A stretch of DNA of 64,000 nucleotides from Acetobacterium woodii DSM 1030 (GTDB lineage: Bacteria > Bacillota > Clostridia > Eubacteriales > Eubacteriaceae), in assembly GCF_000247605.1 (NCBI RefSeq), contig NC_016894.1, forward strand, positions 1,973,732-2,037,731, given 5' to 3'. Below are positions 36,936 through 45,857 of the stretch, piece by piece (the first letter of the stretch is position 1; each line of letters opens with the position of its first letter). Under the pieces are notes generated by a model. The model saw only the letters and a program-made list of their open reading frames with translations. It ran no database searches and was not told where the DNA came from. The translations under genes were made by a program, and so were the position numbers.

Positions 36936-37870
36936 ATGGATTATAGTCCGCCGTATACGATAACAGATAGAACCGTTAATTTAGTTTCAAAGATAACGGA
37001 AATAATTACGTATATTACAATTGTTGACAATATGGACAGCAATCCAAGAGTGAGAAGAGATAATCGAATTCGTACAATTCATGCTTCTTTAGCAATTGAA
37101 AATAACTCTTTATCTTTGGAACAAGTAACTGACATTATTAATGGAAGAAGGATTCTCGGTGCGCCAGATGAAATATGTGAAGTGAAAAATGCTTTTGAAG
37201 CATATAAGATACTTTTAAAAATGAATCCATTTTCAATTAATGATTTATTGCAAGCTCATAAAATTTTAATGAATGATTTATCAAAAGAATCCGGAATCTT
37301 TAGAAGTGGTGGTGTTGCTATATTTGCAGAAGATCATCTGGTTCATATGGCTCCACTGGCTAATCAGGTTCCGCATTTGATCCAAGATCTGTTTAGCTGG
37401 GCTAAAGAAGCAGAAGTGCATCCGTTAATTAAAAGTTGTGTTTTCCATTACGAATTTGAGTTTATTCATCCGTTTGCCGATGGAAATGGACGAATGGGGA
37501 GAATGTGGCAAACTTTACTACTTTACAAGTGGAAATCACTATTTGGTTGGCTGCCTATCGAAACGCTTATTAGAGAACGTCAGGATGAATATTCCAAAGT
37601 ACTTGGCGAATGTGATCATCGAGCAGATTCAGGACAGTTTGTTGAATTTTTGTTAGAAGCAATTTATGATGCGCTACAAGATGTTTCAAATACCGGATAA
37701 GTTACCGATCAAGTTGAAAGATTATTAAAGGTGATCGGTGATGATGCCTATTCGACAAAAGAACTGATGGAATTATTAGGTTTAAAACATCGGCAAACCT
37801 TTAGAGATAATTATTTATTACCGGCAATGGAAAAAGGAGGATTGGTATGGTGTAAGTATATTTACTTAAA
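36936..37870 (+). pseudogene. Fic-family AMP-transferase with in-frame stop
   Basis: The first ORF (36936-37700, 254 aa) keeps the full Fic core: HPFADGNGRMGR near residues 178-189 with the catalytic His, and the class II auto-inhibitory motif SLAIEN near 51-56. A TAA at 37698-37700 interrupts the frame. The same frame then continues as VTDQVERLLKVIGDDAYSTKELMELLGLKHRQTFR, the normal winged-helix C-terminus of this Fic group, and loses similarity near 37850. Fic enzymes transfer AMP from ATP to target hydroxyls. The catalytic core could still fold, so activity of the 254-aa form cannot be excluded. The ISL3 element sits 36 bp upstream. Confidence 0.8.
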
Positions 37871-38020
37871 TAACTATTTTAAAGCATTCAAGTTAAAATT
37901 CTGGGGGCGGTAGTTTAAGTCGGCGGATTTCTTTTCACAGTCAGGTACACTTAACTTGACCAAAAAGGTGGAAGTGGGGACAGAACACGGAATCGGAAAC
38001 ATCAAATAAACCATAAGGGG
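37871..38020 (+). other. Intergenic region with no gene seen
   Basis: About 150 bp between the decayed Fic C-terminus and the methyltransferase gene. It has stops in all frames and no convincing promoter or repeat. Confidence 0.4.
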
Positions 38021-38026
38021 ATGCAA

Positions 38027-38971
38027 ATGGAAACAGAACGGTTCATTTATAATTTGAATTATCCGATTTATGAAAAAGAAAGTTGTGAAATTGAGGTGCG
38101 CGCTCTTTTTCAGTTTGAGTTGAAAGAAAAAGTCTTTTTTGAAAGTAGAAAAGTTCATCCTTCGATAAGTCCATTTTTAAAAAGCAGGTTAGAAATTATA
38201 TACAAGGCTTCCACATTTTTAGAACTGATAGAGTTGATAGCGAAAGATAGGATAACAGCATCAGATTTCATGGTTAAATATATGGAATTGGGAATAGCTG
38301 ATCCGCATTTCAAGAAAAGACGAACGTATTGCAAAGCAATAGGTCTTGCTATTGAGGGGCTTGCTTGTTATACTTCACCTAAAATTTTATTTGGAATTAC
38401 TTTTTACAAGGGGTACTGGTACTTTGGAAGATTAACAGAGAAAAGTATTAATTGGAAAAAGCACAATAAGAAACCGAATTCGTATTCCAGCTCGATCGGT
38501 CTAAGTACTGCAAAAGTTCTTATCAATATTGCTGGGAATGGAGATACATCCAAACGATTAATCGATCCATGTTGTGGCGTCGGGACGGTATTATTAGAAG
38601 GTATTTGGGCAGGATATGATATTATCGGGTGTGAAATAAATAGCAAAACTGCTGAAAATGCACGAAAAAACTTGCGTTATTTTAACTATGAAGCAAAGGT
38701 TATTACTGGAGATATTCAGGATATCGATGATCGTTTTGATGCGGCCATTGTAGATCTTCCATATGGGAATTTTAGCCTTAAAAATGATGAAAATCAATTA
38801 AAAATCATTAGGAATGCGATAAGAATTTCAAAAAAAATCGTATTGGCTTCAGCAGAAGATATAAGAGCGGAACTAACGCGGGAAAATCTCAAAATTATCG
38901 ATCATTGTAAAATTGGGAAAAATAAAAATGGTGATTTTTTGCGTTATATTTGGGTATGCGAAGTAGGATAG
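38027..38971 (+). CDS. TRM11-like SAM-dependent methyltransferase
   Basis: 314 aa. The C-terminal half is a class I methyltransferase: motif I IDPCCGVGTVLLEGIWAGYD near residue 185, acidic motif II CEIN, and catalytic motif IV VDLPYGNF near 240. The DLPYG form is typical of TRM11/RlmK-like N2-guanine RNA methyltransferases. The N-terminal ~130 residues are not a clear THUMP domain. Substrate RNA is not known; in a defence-rich island a protective or repair role is possible but unproven. I prefer the ATG at 38027 for its spacing from AAGGGG; the ATG at 38021 is too close. Confidence 0.75.
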   Translation: METERFIYNLNYPIYEKESCEIEVRALFQFELKEKVFFESRKVHPSISPFLKSRLEIIYKASTFLELIELIAKDRITASDFMVKYMELGIADPHFKKRRTYCKAIGLAIEGLACYTSPKILFGITFYKGYWYFGRLTEKSINWKKHNKKPNSYSSSIGLSTAKVLINIAGNGDTSKRLIDPCCGVGTVLLEGIWAGYDIIGCEINSKTAENARKNLRYFNYEAKVITGDIQDIDDRFDAAIVDLPYGNFSLKNDENQLKIIRNAIRISKKIVLASAEDIRAELTRENLKIIDHCKIGKNKNGDFLRYIWVCEVG

Positions 38972-39017
38972 ATGAATAGTAGTGGTCGGTGACTTGTATC
39001 GGTTTACCGGTTATTTT

Positions 39018-39046
39018 AAACCCACAGTCGTCAGGCTGTGGGTTTT
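39018..39046 (+). terminator. Rho-independent terminator after the methyltransferase
   Basis: A 10-bp stem AAACCCACAG / CTGTGGGTTT with an 8-nt loop and a short T-run. Confidence 0.82.
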
Positions 39047-39192
39047 GTCAGTTATGAGAGCTAATAAAAATTTGATGAAAATAAAACGGTCGGTAGACGA
39101 ATTTTGGAATGATCAGCCTAATGTAGAAAAGTTTTGAAATAGAGCAGGAGTGTGCATACGATAATGTAATTATAAAAAATTACAAATTTATA

Positions 39193-39221
39193 TTGTAGAC
39201 CAATTTTATTTCTGATATAAT
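39193..39221 (+). promoter_or_regulatory. Promoter of the type I restriction locus
   Basis: TTGTAG (39193-39198), 17-bp spacer, TATAAT (39216-39221), 40 bp before the half-size hsdS gene. Confidence 0.65.
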
Positions 39222-39260
39222 TCTAAATATAGAAAAGTAATTTGCGAAAGGCACAAATAA

Positions 39261-39851
39261 ATGAAAAAATTTAACAAGGTTGTTGATTTTGTCAGTGGCA
39301 CACCTCAGTTTAGAATTACCGAGAGTTTTGATGAGCAGTCGCCGATCTATACCTTTTATAGTCAGACCGATTTATCGGAAGATCTAATTGGTATCATAAC
39401 CGAAGATATTGATAAAAAACGCGTTCGAACGAAAGATGACGTGAATACACTTTGTACAGGTGATGTTCTTTTCAGCTTAATATCAGGGAGTGCTGCAGTC
39501 ATCGGGGCAGCTCATCAAGGCTATCTTTATACTCAAAACTTTGTTAAATTGATACCTGAGGAAAAAATTGACCCTCAATTTCTTGTTTATTTGCTTAACG
39601 AAAACAGCGTCATCAAAAAACAATTGCTGATCGGTTTGCAAGGGTCACAGGTCTTAAAATACTCCTTAAAACAAATAAAAGATCTCGAAATCCCGATATT
39701 GCCCCATTTAGAAAAACAGAAAATAATCGGTGAAATATATTTTAAACAATTGCGCGTGCAAGCCTTAAAAAATCGGGTCGCCAAGCAGGAAATGATGATA
39801 CGATTACAGCAACTGGAGGAGGTAACCAAGCATGACCGAGAATCAATTTGA
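39261..39851 (+). CDS. Half-size HsdS-like specificity protein (one target-recognition domain)
   Basis: 196 aa with a single target-recognition domain (about 1-140; TLCTGDVLFSLISGSAAVIG, YLYTQNFVKLIP) and one conserved helical spacer (LPHLEKQKIIGEIYFKQLRVQALKNR region). A full HsdS has two of each. It overlaps hsdR by 20 bp, so the two are translated together. Half subunits can dimerise to read symmetric sites, or this may be an accessory specificity or modulator protein kept beside hsdR. GAAAGG precedes the ATG. Confidence 0.8.
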   Translation: MKKFNKVVDFVSGTPQFRITESFDEQSPIYTFYSQTDLSEDLIGIITEDIDKKRVRTKDDVNTLCTGDVLFSLISGSAAVIGAAHQGYLYTQNFVKLIPEEKIDPQFLVYLLNENSVIKKQLLIGLQGSQVLKYSLKQIKDLEIPILPHLEKQKIIGEIYFKQLRVQALKNRVAKQEMMIRLQQLEEVTKHDRESI

Positions 39852-42800
39852 AACAGAATTAATCGAGTATATCACCAGTGGGACGATCGCTAATGCTGGG
39901 AAAAACAGTACGAATGATACGACCGGGGTGGGGGAAAAGCCGGCCGATTATGTGGTTAAGACGAAACTATGGCAATATGAACCGTCGATCAAAACAACCG
40001 AGGCGCTATGGGATAATTTTAAAAAAATTCTTGAGCAGCATAATCAAAAAACTCTGATGCAACCCCTCAGCGTGGTGGAATTTGGCCAGGTCAAGAAAAT
40101 CATTTCTGATCTGCGCACTCCCTACGAAGCCGGTCAGTTTTTGTATGGTCTGAATGGGGTCTCGCAAATTGAGATTGATTTAGACGATGGCCGGCATGCT
40201 TTCCTGACAGTTTTTGATCAAAAGCAAATCGGCGCCGGCGATACGGTCTATCAGGTGGTTAATCAGATCGAACGACCGGCGGTAATCACTGGCAAGCAAA
40301 AGCGTCGTTTTGATACCACCCTGCTGATCAATGGGCTGCCGATTATTCAAATTGAAGAAAAATGTGATACCCATGATGTCAATGAAGCTTTAAACCAGAT
40401 GCATCAATATATGGACGAAAATCAGTTTCGTGATATCTTCTCGACCTTACAGATTTTGGTGGCGATTACTCCCAACAACGTCAAGTACATGGCTAATACC
40501 ACGGCTGACAAGTTTAATAAGGATTTTGCCTTTAACTGGCAGCGCAAAGAAGATAATACCATTGTCCGTAACTGGAAGGAATTTGCCGATGCGATGCTGA
40601 GCATCCCGATGGCTCATCAGATGGCGACCAACTACATGATTTTAGATGGCACCAAGAATAAACAAATGCTCAAGGTGATGCGTCCCTATCAAGTCTATGC
40701 CACCCAAAAGGTGATTGACGGCATCAAACAGATTGATTTTGATGGGGGTGATAATAAAGTGGGTTACATTTGGCACACCACCGGATCGGGCAAAACGATC
40801 ACCAGTTTCAAGACCGCCTGGCTGGCCAGCCGGATGCCAAAGGTCGATAAAGTCGTCTTTGTTGTGGATCGCATTGCGCTAACAAAACAGACTAACGAGA
40901 ATTATCAGGCATATGACCCGGATGGTGATGTCAGCGATGCCACCCGGTCGGGAACGGTTCAGGGCACTGAGAACACCACCGATCTTAGTCGCAAATTAAA
41001 AAGCAAGGACAATCATATTATTATCACCTCGGTTCAAAAACTGGGGACCCTGGTTAATCGCAAGAATTTTAAGGCCCCCGATAAAAATATTGTCTTTATC
41101 GTTGATGAAGCACACCGCAGCACCGGAGGCGATAATTTTGCGACGATTCAAAAGGCCTTTAAACGATCGGCCTGGGTGGGTTATACTGGGACACCGATGT
41201 TTGATGAAAGCACGACCGGTCTTCGTTCTGAGGATATTTTCGGGCCGCTGCTGCATGCCTATACCATTCGTGAAGCGATTGCCGATCGCAATGTGCTGGG
41301 TTTTAAAGTCGATTTTGAAACGACCATCAATGAAGAGCAAATGAAGTCAGAGTATTTACCGTCCTTTTTTCAAAGCCGTTATCCCCAGTGGAGCGATGCC
41401 CAGATTCAGACAAAAATTGACAATCTCACGGATGAAGATATTGATGATACCATCGAACCCAGCTTTTATGATGAGAATCCCAAGCACATTGCTTTAGTGG
41501 TTGAGGATATCTTTAAAAACTGGCGTAACCGTTCCAATGAAGGCAAATATAACGCCATCTTGACCACTCATGTCGGCGGCGGCAAAGCCAGCACCCCGAT
41601 GGCGATGATGTATTTCCATGAGTTCCAGCGGGTCAATGTTAAAAACAAAGAAAATGGCAAACAAACCCTCAAAGTGGCCGTGACCTTCAGCCAGAATACC
41701 TCAAATAATGAGACCCAATTAGCCACCAACAAAGGTTTATACGAAGCGATAACGATCTACAATCAGGAATTTGGCACCAGCTTCGGGATGGATGATGTCG
41801 CCGGTTATACCCAGGATGTCGCCAGTCGCTTAAACCGCACCGCCACCGACAAAAACTTTCTCGATCTGGTGATTGTCGTGGATCAGTTGTTGACCGGTTT
41901 TGATGCCCCTGAACTCAATACGCTTTATGTTGACCGGACCTTAAGAGGGGCCGCTTTAATTCAAGCTTATTCACGCACTAACCGGATTGCCGATATGCAG
42001 GAAAAACCCTGGGGTAGGATTGTCAATTACCGCTGGCCGGCGCAAAACGAACAACTGATGAATAAGGCTCTGGCCATTTATGCCAATAAGGATTCAGCCA
42101 ATCTATCCGAAGATGAGCGTAAAAAAAACATCGAAGATGACGGGATCATCGCCAAACCTTTTGAAACCGTCTTTACCGAAGTCGAAGCCGTGGTGGAACA
42201 ATTAAAAGAGCTGACCGATACCTTTCAGGCAGTGCCACCCAGTGAAAAGCAAAAAGAGCAAATGTTACAGCTGTTAAGACAGTATAATATGGGGATGTCC
42301 AAACTCAAACAATATGATCCGGAAACCGTCGACGGTGAAAAAAGCGGTTTTAATTACGATCAGCCGGATGATTTAATAAAAGCCCTGGGGATGACACCGG
42401 CCGAAGAAACGATGCTGACCACGGTCTTAAGTAATGAGTTACGGCAACAGATCGCCAAAGTGAAAAAAGTACCTTTCTATCAGATCGAATTGCGGATGAC
42501 CCATGTCAAAGATGTTAAGATCGACTATGATTATCTGACTGAGTTGTTAGAAAAATTACTCAACCAGGTCCATGACAAAAAGCACCAGGCAGCGGTTGAT
42601 ACCAAAGCAAAAATCGATCAGTTTGCCAATGGTCTGGATGACCGAAATTATGCCAGTAAGATTAAAAATGCCGCCAAAACAATTTTTAACGGCCATTACG
42701 TTGTTGAAAAATATCCGGCCCGATTAAGTGAGAGCGATCCCGTCATTCAAGCTGCCAATGCCGTCAGTCTTGATCGCCAATTTCAGGATTTCCGCATTAA

Positions 42801-43038
42801 ATGGGGCATCATTGACATCATTACCAGCGCTCAGATGCGGGAGCTGTTCGGCCGGCACCGTTACGGTCAGCAGGATCTCGATGATCATGGTCAGATTCGG
42901 GACATCATTGCCAAAGCCAGCAGCGATTATCAAACCCTGGCTCACGATCAAAAAGTCCAGGGCTTATCAAAGATTAAGTACCGCAATGGCTTGCGGGAAG
43001 CCCTGTATGAATTGGCGGATGAGTTGACGGAAAGCTAG
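39832..43038 (+). CDS. hsdR: Type I restriction enzyme, endonuclease/translocase subunit HsdR
   Basis: 1,068 aa. The N-terminal nuclease domain has the NGLPIIQIEEK block, whose ExK matches the PD-(D/E)xK active site (about residue 170). Two RecA-like motor domains follow, with Walker A HTTGSGKTITS near 314, VDEAHRS near 424, SRMPKVDKVVFVVDRIAL, and motif VI AYSRTNRI near 715. A long helical C-terminus docks on the methylase. It translocates and cleaves DNA whose sites are unmethylated. No frameshift is seen. AGGAGG precedes the ATG. Confidence 0.95.
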   Translation: MTENQFETELIEYITSGTIANAGKNSTNDTTGVGEKPADYVVKTKLWQYEPSIKTTEALWDNFKKILEQHNQKTLMQPLSVVEFGQVKKIISDLRTPYEAGQFLYGLNGVSQIEIDLDDGRHAFLTVFDQKQIGAGDTVYQVVNQIERPAVITGKQKRRFDTTLLINGLPIIQIEEKCDTHDVNEALNQMHQYMDENQFRDIFSTLQILVAITPNNVKYMANTTADKFNKDFAFNWQRKEDNTIVRNWKEFADAMLSIPMAHQMATNYMILDGTKNKQMLKVMRPYQVYATQKVIDGIKQIDFDGGDNKVGYIWHTTGSGKTITSFKTAWLASRMPKVDKVVFVVDRIALTKQTNENYQAYDPDGDVSDATRSGTVQGTENTTDLSRKLKSKDNHIIITSVQKLGTLVNRKNFKAPDKNIVFIVDEAHRSTGGDNFATIQKAFKRSAWVGYTGTPMFDESTTGLRSEDIFGPLLHAYTIREAIADRNVLGFKVDFETTINEEQMKSEYLPSFFQSRYPQWSDAQIQTKIDNLTDEDIDDTIEPSFYDENPKHIALVVEDIFKNWRNRSNEGKYNAILTTHVGGGKASTPMAMMYFHEFQRVNVKNKENGKQTLKVAVTFSQNTSNNETQLATNKGLYEAITIYNQEFGTSFGMDDVAGYTQDVASRLNRTATDKNFLDLVIVVDQLLTGFDAPELNTLYVDRTLRGAALIQAYSRTNRIADMQEKPWGRIVNYRWPAQNEQLMNKALAIYANKDSANLSEDERKKNIEDDGIIAKPFETVFTEVEAVVEQLKELTDTFQAVPPSEKQKEQMLQLLRQYNMGMSKLKQYDPETVDGEKSGFNYDQPDDLIKALGMTPAEETMLTTVLSNELRQQIAKVKKVPFYQIELRMTHVKDVKIDYDYLTELLEKLLNQVHDKKHQAAVDTKAKIDQFANGLDDRNYASKIKNAAKTIFNGHYVVEKYPARLSESDPVIQAANAVSLDRQFQDFRIKWGIIDIITSAQMRELFGRHRYGQQDLDDHGQIRDIIAKASSDYQTLAHDQKVQGLSKIKYRNGLREALYELADELTES

Positions 43039-43108
43039 AAAAAGGGGATTGTGGTTGGTGCAAAAAATGCACTGACCACTCAACCCAGCGCAATTGTATA
43101 AAAAATAG

Positions 43109-43219
43109 ATAAAGACCGATGATCCTGATGAATGGTCTGGAAAAGTGGGTATTTCCATTTTGGAAACGACCACTGAAAATGGGGCATTTACAGTAAAAAA
43201 AGTATCAACGATTCGTTAA
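43109..43219 (+). pseudogene. Short coding-like remnant after hsdR
   Basis: A 36-codon open stretch reading DDPDEWSGKVGISILETT then TENGAFTVKKVSTIR and TAA, preceded by a TAG and lacking a start codon. The composition looks like the C-terminus of a real protein, so this may be what remains of a gene deleted between hsdR and the next gene. The family is not recognised. Confidence 0.3.
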
Positions 43220-43239
43220 TACTTGGGAGTGAGGAGAAG

Positions 43240-43268
43240 TCAGTGATCTAGAATTTCCAGATCACTGA
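43240..43268. promoter_or_regulatory. Perfect 10-bp hairpin between hsdR and the orphan gene
   Basis: TCAGTGATCT / AGATCACTGA with a 9-nt loop and no T-run. It lies 46 bp before the TTG start of the next gene, so it could be an operator, a processing hairpin or a weak terminator. Confidence 0.45.
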
Positions 43269-43314
43269 AACAGAACGATCAGAAAAAATGAAATAATTGA
43301 ATGGAGGGGGAAAA

Positions 43315-44517
43315 TTGCCAAATAAAATTAACAATAAAATCAGTCCCAAAGGATTCGAAGGATCAATTCTGACCCAGAATCAGGAAGCCCCGGCGGATGT
43401 GGTAAAAAAAAAGAATGTTGTTGAAAATGAAATTGTCCTAAATGCGAAATTTTATCATGAAATAATATTATTGATTGTTAAAAATGCAATTAAAAGTAAA
43501 TTGACAGGCAATGGATTACAAATTGGTGATAAAAATGGAATGGACGTATTTTTATCTACAAATATTGTGTTCGATAGTGCCGTATTCATATATGAAAGTC
43601 TCAAATATTTTGAAAAAAACAACAAGGAACTGCATATAAAGATAATTGATTCTTTGAGTGCTGATGATTTGAAGAAAATCAAAGATGTAAGAAATAATAT
43701 GCATTTGTATAATAAAAAAGGATCCTATCAAGCGAAAGCTACACAAATTATCGAGGATAGAATGGAGGAGTTTGGGTTTGATTTGGATGAAGAGTTTAAT
43801 CAGTTTAAAAATGATATTAGTTTTTTATCTTATCTAGATAAAGACAAGTGCATGTTTATTGGTTGTGATTATTATATACATCATTATACGCAAAAATATG
43901 ATGGTAATGATTTTAGTAATCTAGCTGAAATTGTCAGCTCTACACTTATAAATATTATAAAGCTTAGCAATAAAAAAGTATCTCTACCTTCCGTTAAGTT
44001 TAAAAAATTTAATTTCAACATATCTCTAAATGATGGAAAAAGCGGTGAGGTTTTAAAAGCTGATAATATTGATGAAAAAACTAATTTTCGAATATTGTTA
44101 TGCCTAACAGTTGCGAGCTGGTCTTATTTGTTGTACTTTAAAGTGATTAATAGTGAGACAATGTTTGATAATCCTAAATCAAGATGGGTTGTTTTGAAAA
44201 ATCTTGCAATAAAATATGATGAAATATTTGATAGTATTGAGAATTTAATGGAGTATTCTTTGGAAAAGGACAAACTTAATGACCTATTTAAGAATTCAAA
44301 AGTAGATTTTGAAAATAAAAAATATAGAGAGTTAATTCAAATAATACGAAATACAGTTCATTATAATAATGATGATCTTTTAGAAGATATGGATTATTAT
44401 AACAGTTTGAAAATAAAGTATGGTCTCACAATAAGCGATTTTAAGGGTATCTTTTTATATATTGAAGAAAACTTGAAAGCTCTCATTTGTACGTTGCAGT
44501 ATTTCACTGGAAATTGA
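43315..44517 (+). CDS. Unrecognised 400-aa protein inside the hsd locus, HEPN-like motifs
   Basis: 400 aa from a TTG with GGAGGGGG directly upstream. It is markedly AT-rich next to hsdR and hsdM, suggesting separate acquisition. No signal peptide is obvious and the predicted structure is mainly helical. Two similar motifs occur, VRNNMHLY near residue 127 and IRNTVHYNN near residue 346, each after a helix. RN-x2/3-H signatures of this sort recall HEPN RNases, but the spacing (Arg+4 His) is one short of the usual RxxxxH, so I do not claim the family. Its position between hsdR and hsdS is a frequent place for accessory defence genes. Confidence 0.6.
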   Translation: MPNKINNKISPKGFEGSILTQNQEAPADVVKKKNVVENEIVLNAKFYHEIILLIVKNAIKSKLTGNGLQIGDKNGMDVFLSTNIVFDSAVFIYESLKYFEKNNKELHIKIIDSLSADDLKKIKDVRNNMHLYNKKGSYQAKATQIIEDRMEEFGFDLDEEFNQFKNDISFLSYLDKDKCMFIGCDYYIHHYTQKYDGNDFSNLAEIVSSTLINIIKLSNKKVSLPSVKFKKFNFNISLNDGKSGEVLKADNIDEKTNFRILLCLTVASWSYLLYFKVINSETMFDNPKSRWVVLKNLAIKYDEIFDSIENLMEYSLEKDKLNDLFKNSKVDFENKKYRELIQIIRNTVHYNNDDLLEDMDYYNSLKIKYGLTISDFKGIFLYIEENLKALICTLQYFTGN

Positions 44518-44642
44518 TTTTATTGACTCCTCAACGATAGGGTAACGATATAATTTTAGATAGCTCGGTGAACAGTTTAAAAAAACAGGTGGATTATTTT
44601 AATAGCACTTAATCAGAATATTAAGCGGTTAGGAGAGCAGCA

Positions 44643-45833
44643 ATGAGTGAAAAAAAGAAGAAGGTGCCGCAGTTGCGGTTTCCGGGGTTTAGCGGGGAGT
44701 GGGAAGAGCGGAAGCTTGGGGATCTACTCTCAGAAACCAGACGTCCAATTAAAATGGAAGATGATATAGAATACCAACTAGTCACTGTTAAACGTCGAAA
44801 CGAAGGGGTTACTTCGAGAGGTTTATTTAAAGGAAAAGATATTCTGGTGAAAAATTACTTCGAATTGAAACATGGAGATTATGTCATTTCAAAACGACAA
44901 GTAGTACATGGTGCGAATGGAATTGTACCTGAGTACCTTGATGGGGCCATCGTCTCAAATGAATATTTAGTTTCCGTTGGAAATAAAAAGATAACAACAG
45001 ATTTTTTAACTATAATTTCAAAACTGCCCAGTATGTACAAAATGTTCTTTCTTAGTTCTTATGGGATTGATATTGAAAAACTTGTTTTTAATGTTGAAGA
45101 TTGGAAAAAAAGAAAAATTTTTATTCCACCAGTACCAGAGCAAAAAATAGTATCAACATTTTTCTTAATTCTTGATAATGCTATTGCACTCCAACAGCGC
45201 AAGCTTACCCATTTGCAAGCTCGGAAAAAAGGGCTGCTGCAAAAAATGTTCCCCAAAGATGGCGAGCTATTTCCGGAGCTGCGTTTTCCGGGGTTTACGG
45301 ACGCTTGGGAAGAGCGGAGGTTGGGGGAAGTCGTGCAGATTACAATGGGACAATCACCAAATTCTGAAAATTATACACATAATCCTGATGATCACATACT
45401 TGTTCAAGGCAACGCTGATATGAGAAATGGTCAAGTCTTTCCTCGTGTTTGGACTACTCAGGTGACGAAAAAAGCGGAAAAAGGCGACTTGATTTTGAGT
45501 GTTCGAGCTCCGGTTGGTGATATCGGGAAGACTTACTATGACGTTGTTTTAGGTCGTGGAGTTGCAGCGTTAAAAGGTAATGAATTTATTTACCAATCAC
45601 TTGGAAAAATGAAACAAAATGGTTATTGGAACAAATTGAGTACAGGTTCAACTTTTGAAGCTATTAATTCAAATGATATTAGAGATGCACTTCTCATGAT
45701 GCCAAATATTGAAGAACAAGCCAAAATCGGTGCTTTCTTCAAACAACTCGACGATTCAATCACCCTCCACCAGCGCAAACTGGACCACCTCCAAACCCGC
45801 AAAAAAGCCTTATTGCAACAAATGTTTGTCTAA
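44643..45833 (+). CDS. hsdS: Type I restriction-modification specificity subunit HsdS
   Basis: 396 aa with two target-recognition domains (about 15-150 and 215-350), each followed by a conserved helical spacer (QQRKLTHLQARKKGLLQKMF and LHQRKLDHLQTRKKALLQQMF). Each half begins with the same block, LRFPGFSGEWEERKLG and LRFPGFTDAWEERRLG. The two domains set the bipartite DNA target of the enzyme. The AGGAGAG site precedes the ATG, and hsdM follows 24 bp later. Confidence 0.95.
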   Translation: MSEKKKKVPQLRFPGFSGEWEERKLGDLLSETRRPIKMEDDIEYQLVTVKRRNEGVTSRGLFKGKDILVKNYFELKHGDYVISKRQVVHGANGIVPEYLDGAIVSNEYLVSVGNKKITTDFLTIISKLPSMYKMFFLSSYGIDIEKLVFNVEDWKKRKIFIPPVPEQKIVSTFFLILDNAIALQQRKLTHLQARKKGLLQKMFPKDGELFPELRFPGFTDAWEERRLGEVVQITMGQSPNSENYTHNPDDHILVQGNADMRNGQVFPRVWTTQVTKKAEKGDLILSVRAPVGDIGKTYYDVVLGRGVAALKGNEFIYQSLGKMKQNGYWNKLSTGSTFEAINSNDIRDALLMMPNIEEQAKIGAFFKQLDDSITLHQRKLDHLQTRKKALLQQMFV

Positions 45834-45857
45834 ACTGCAAAACGAAAGGATCATATC

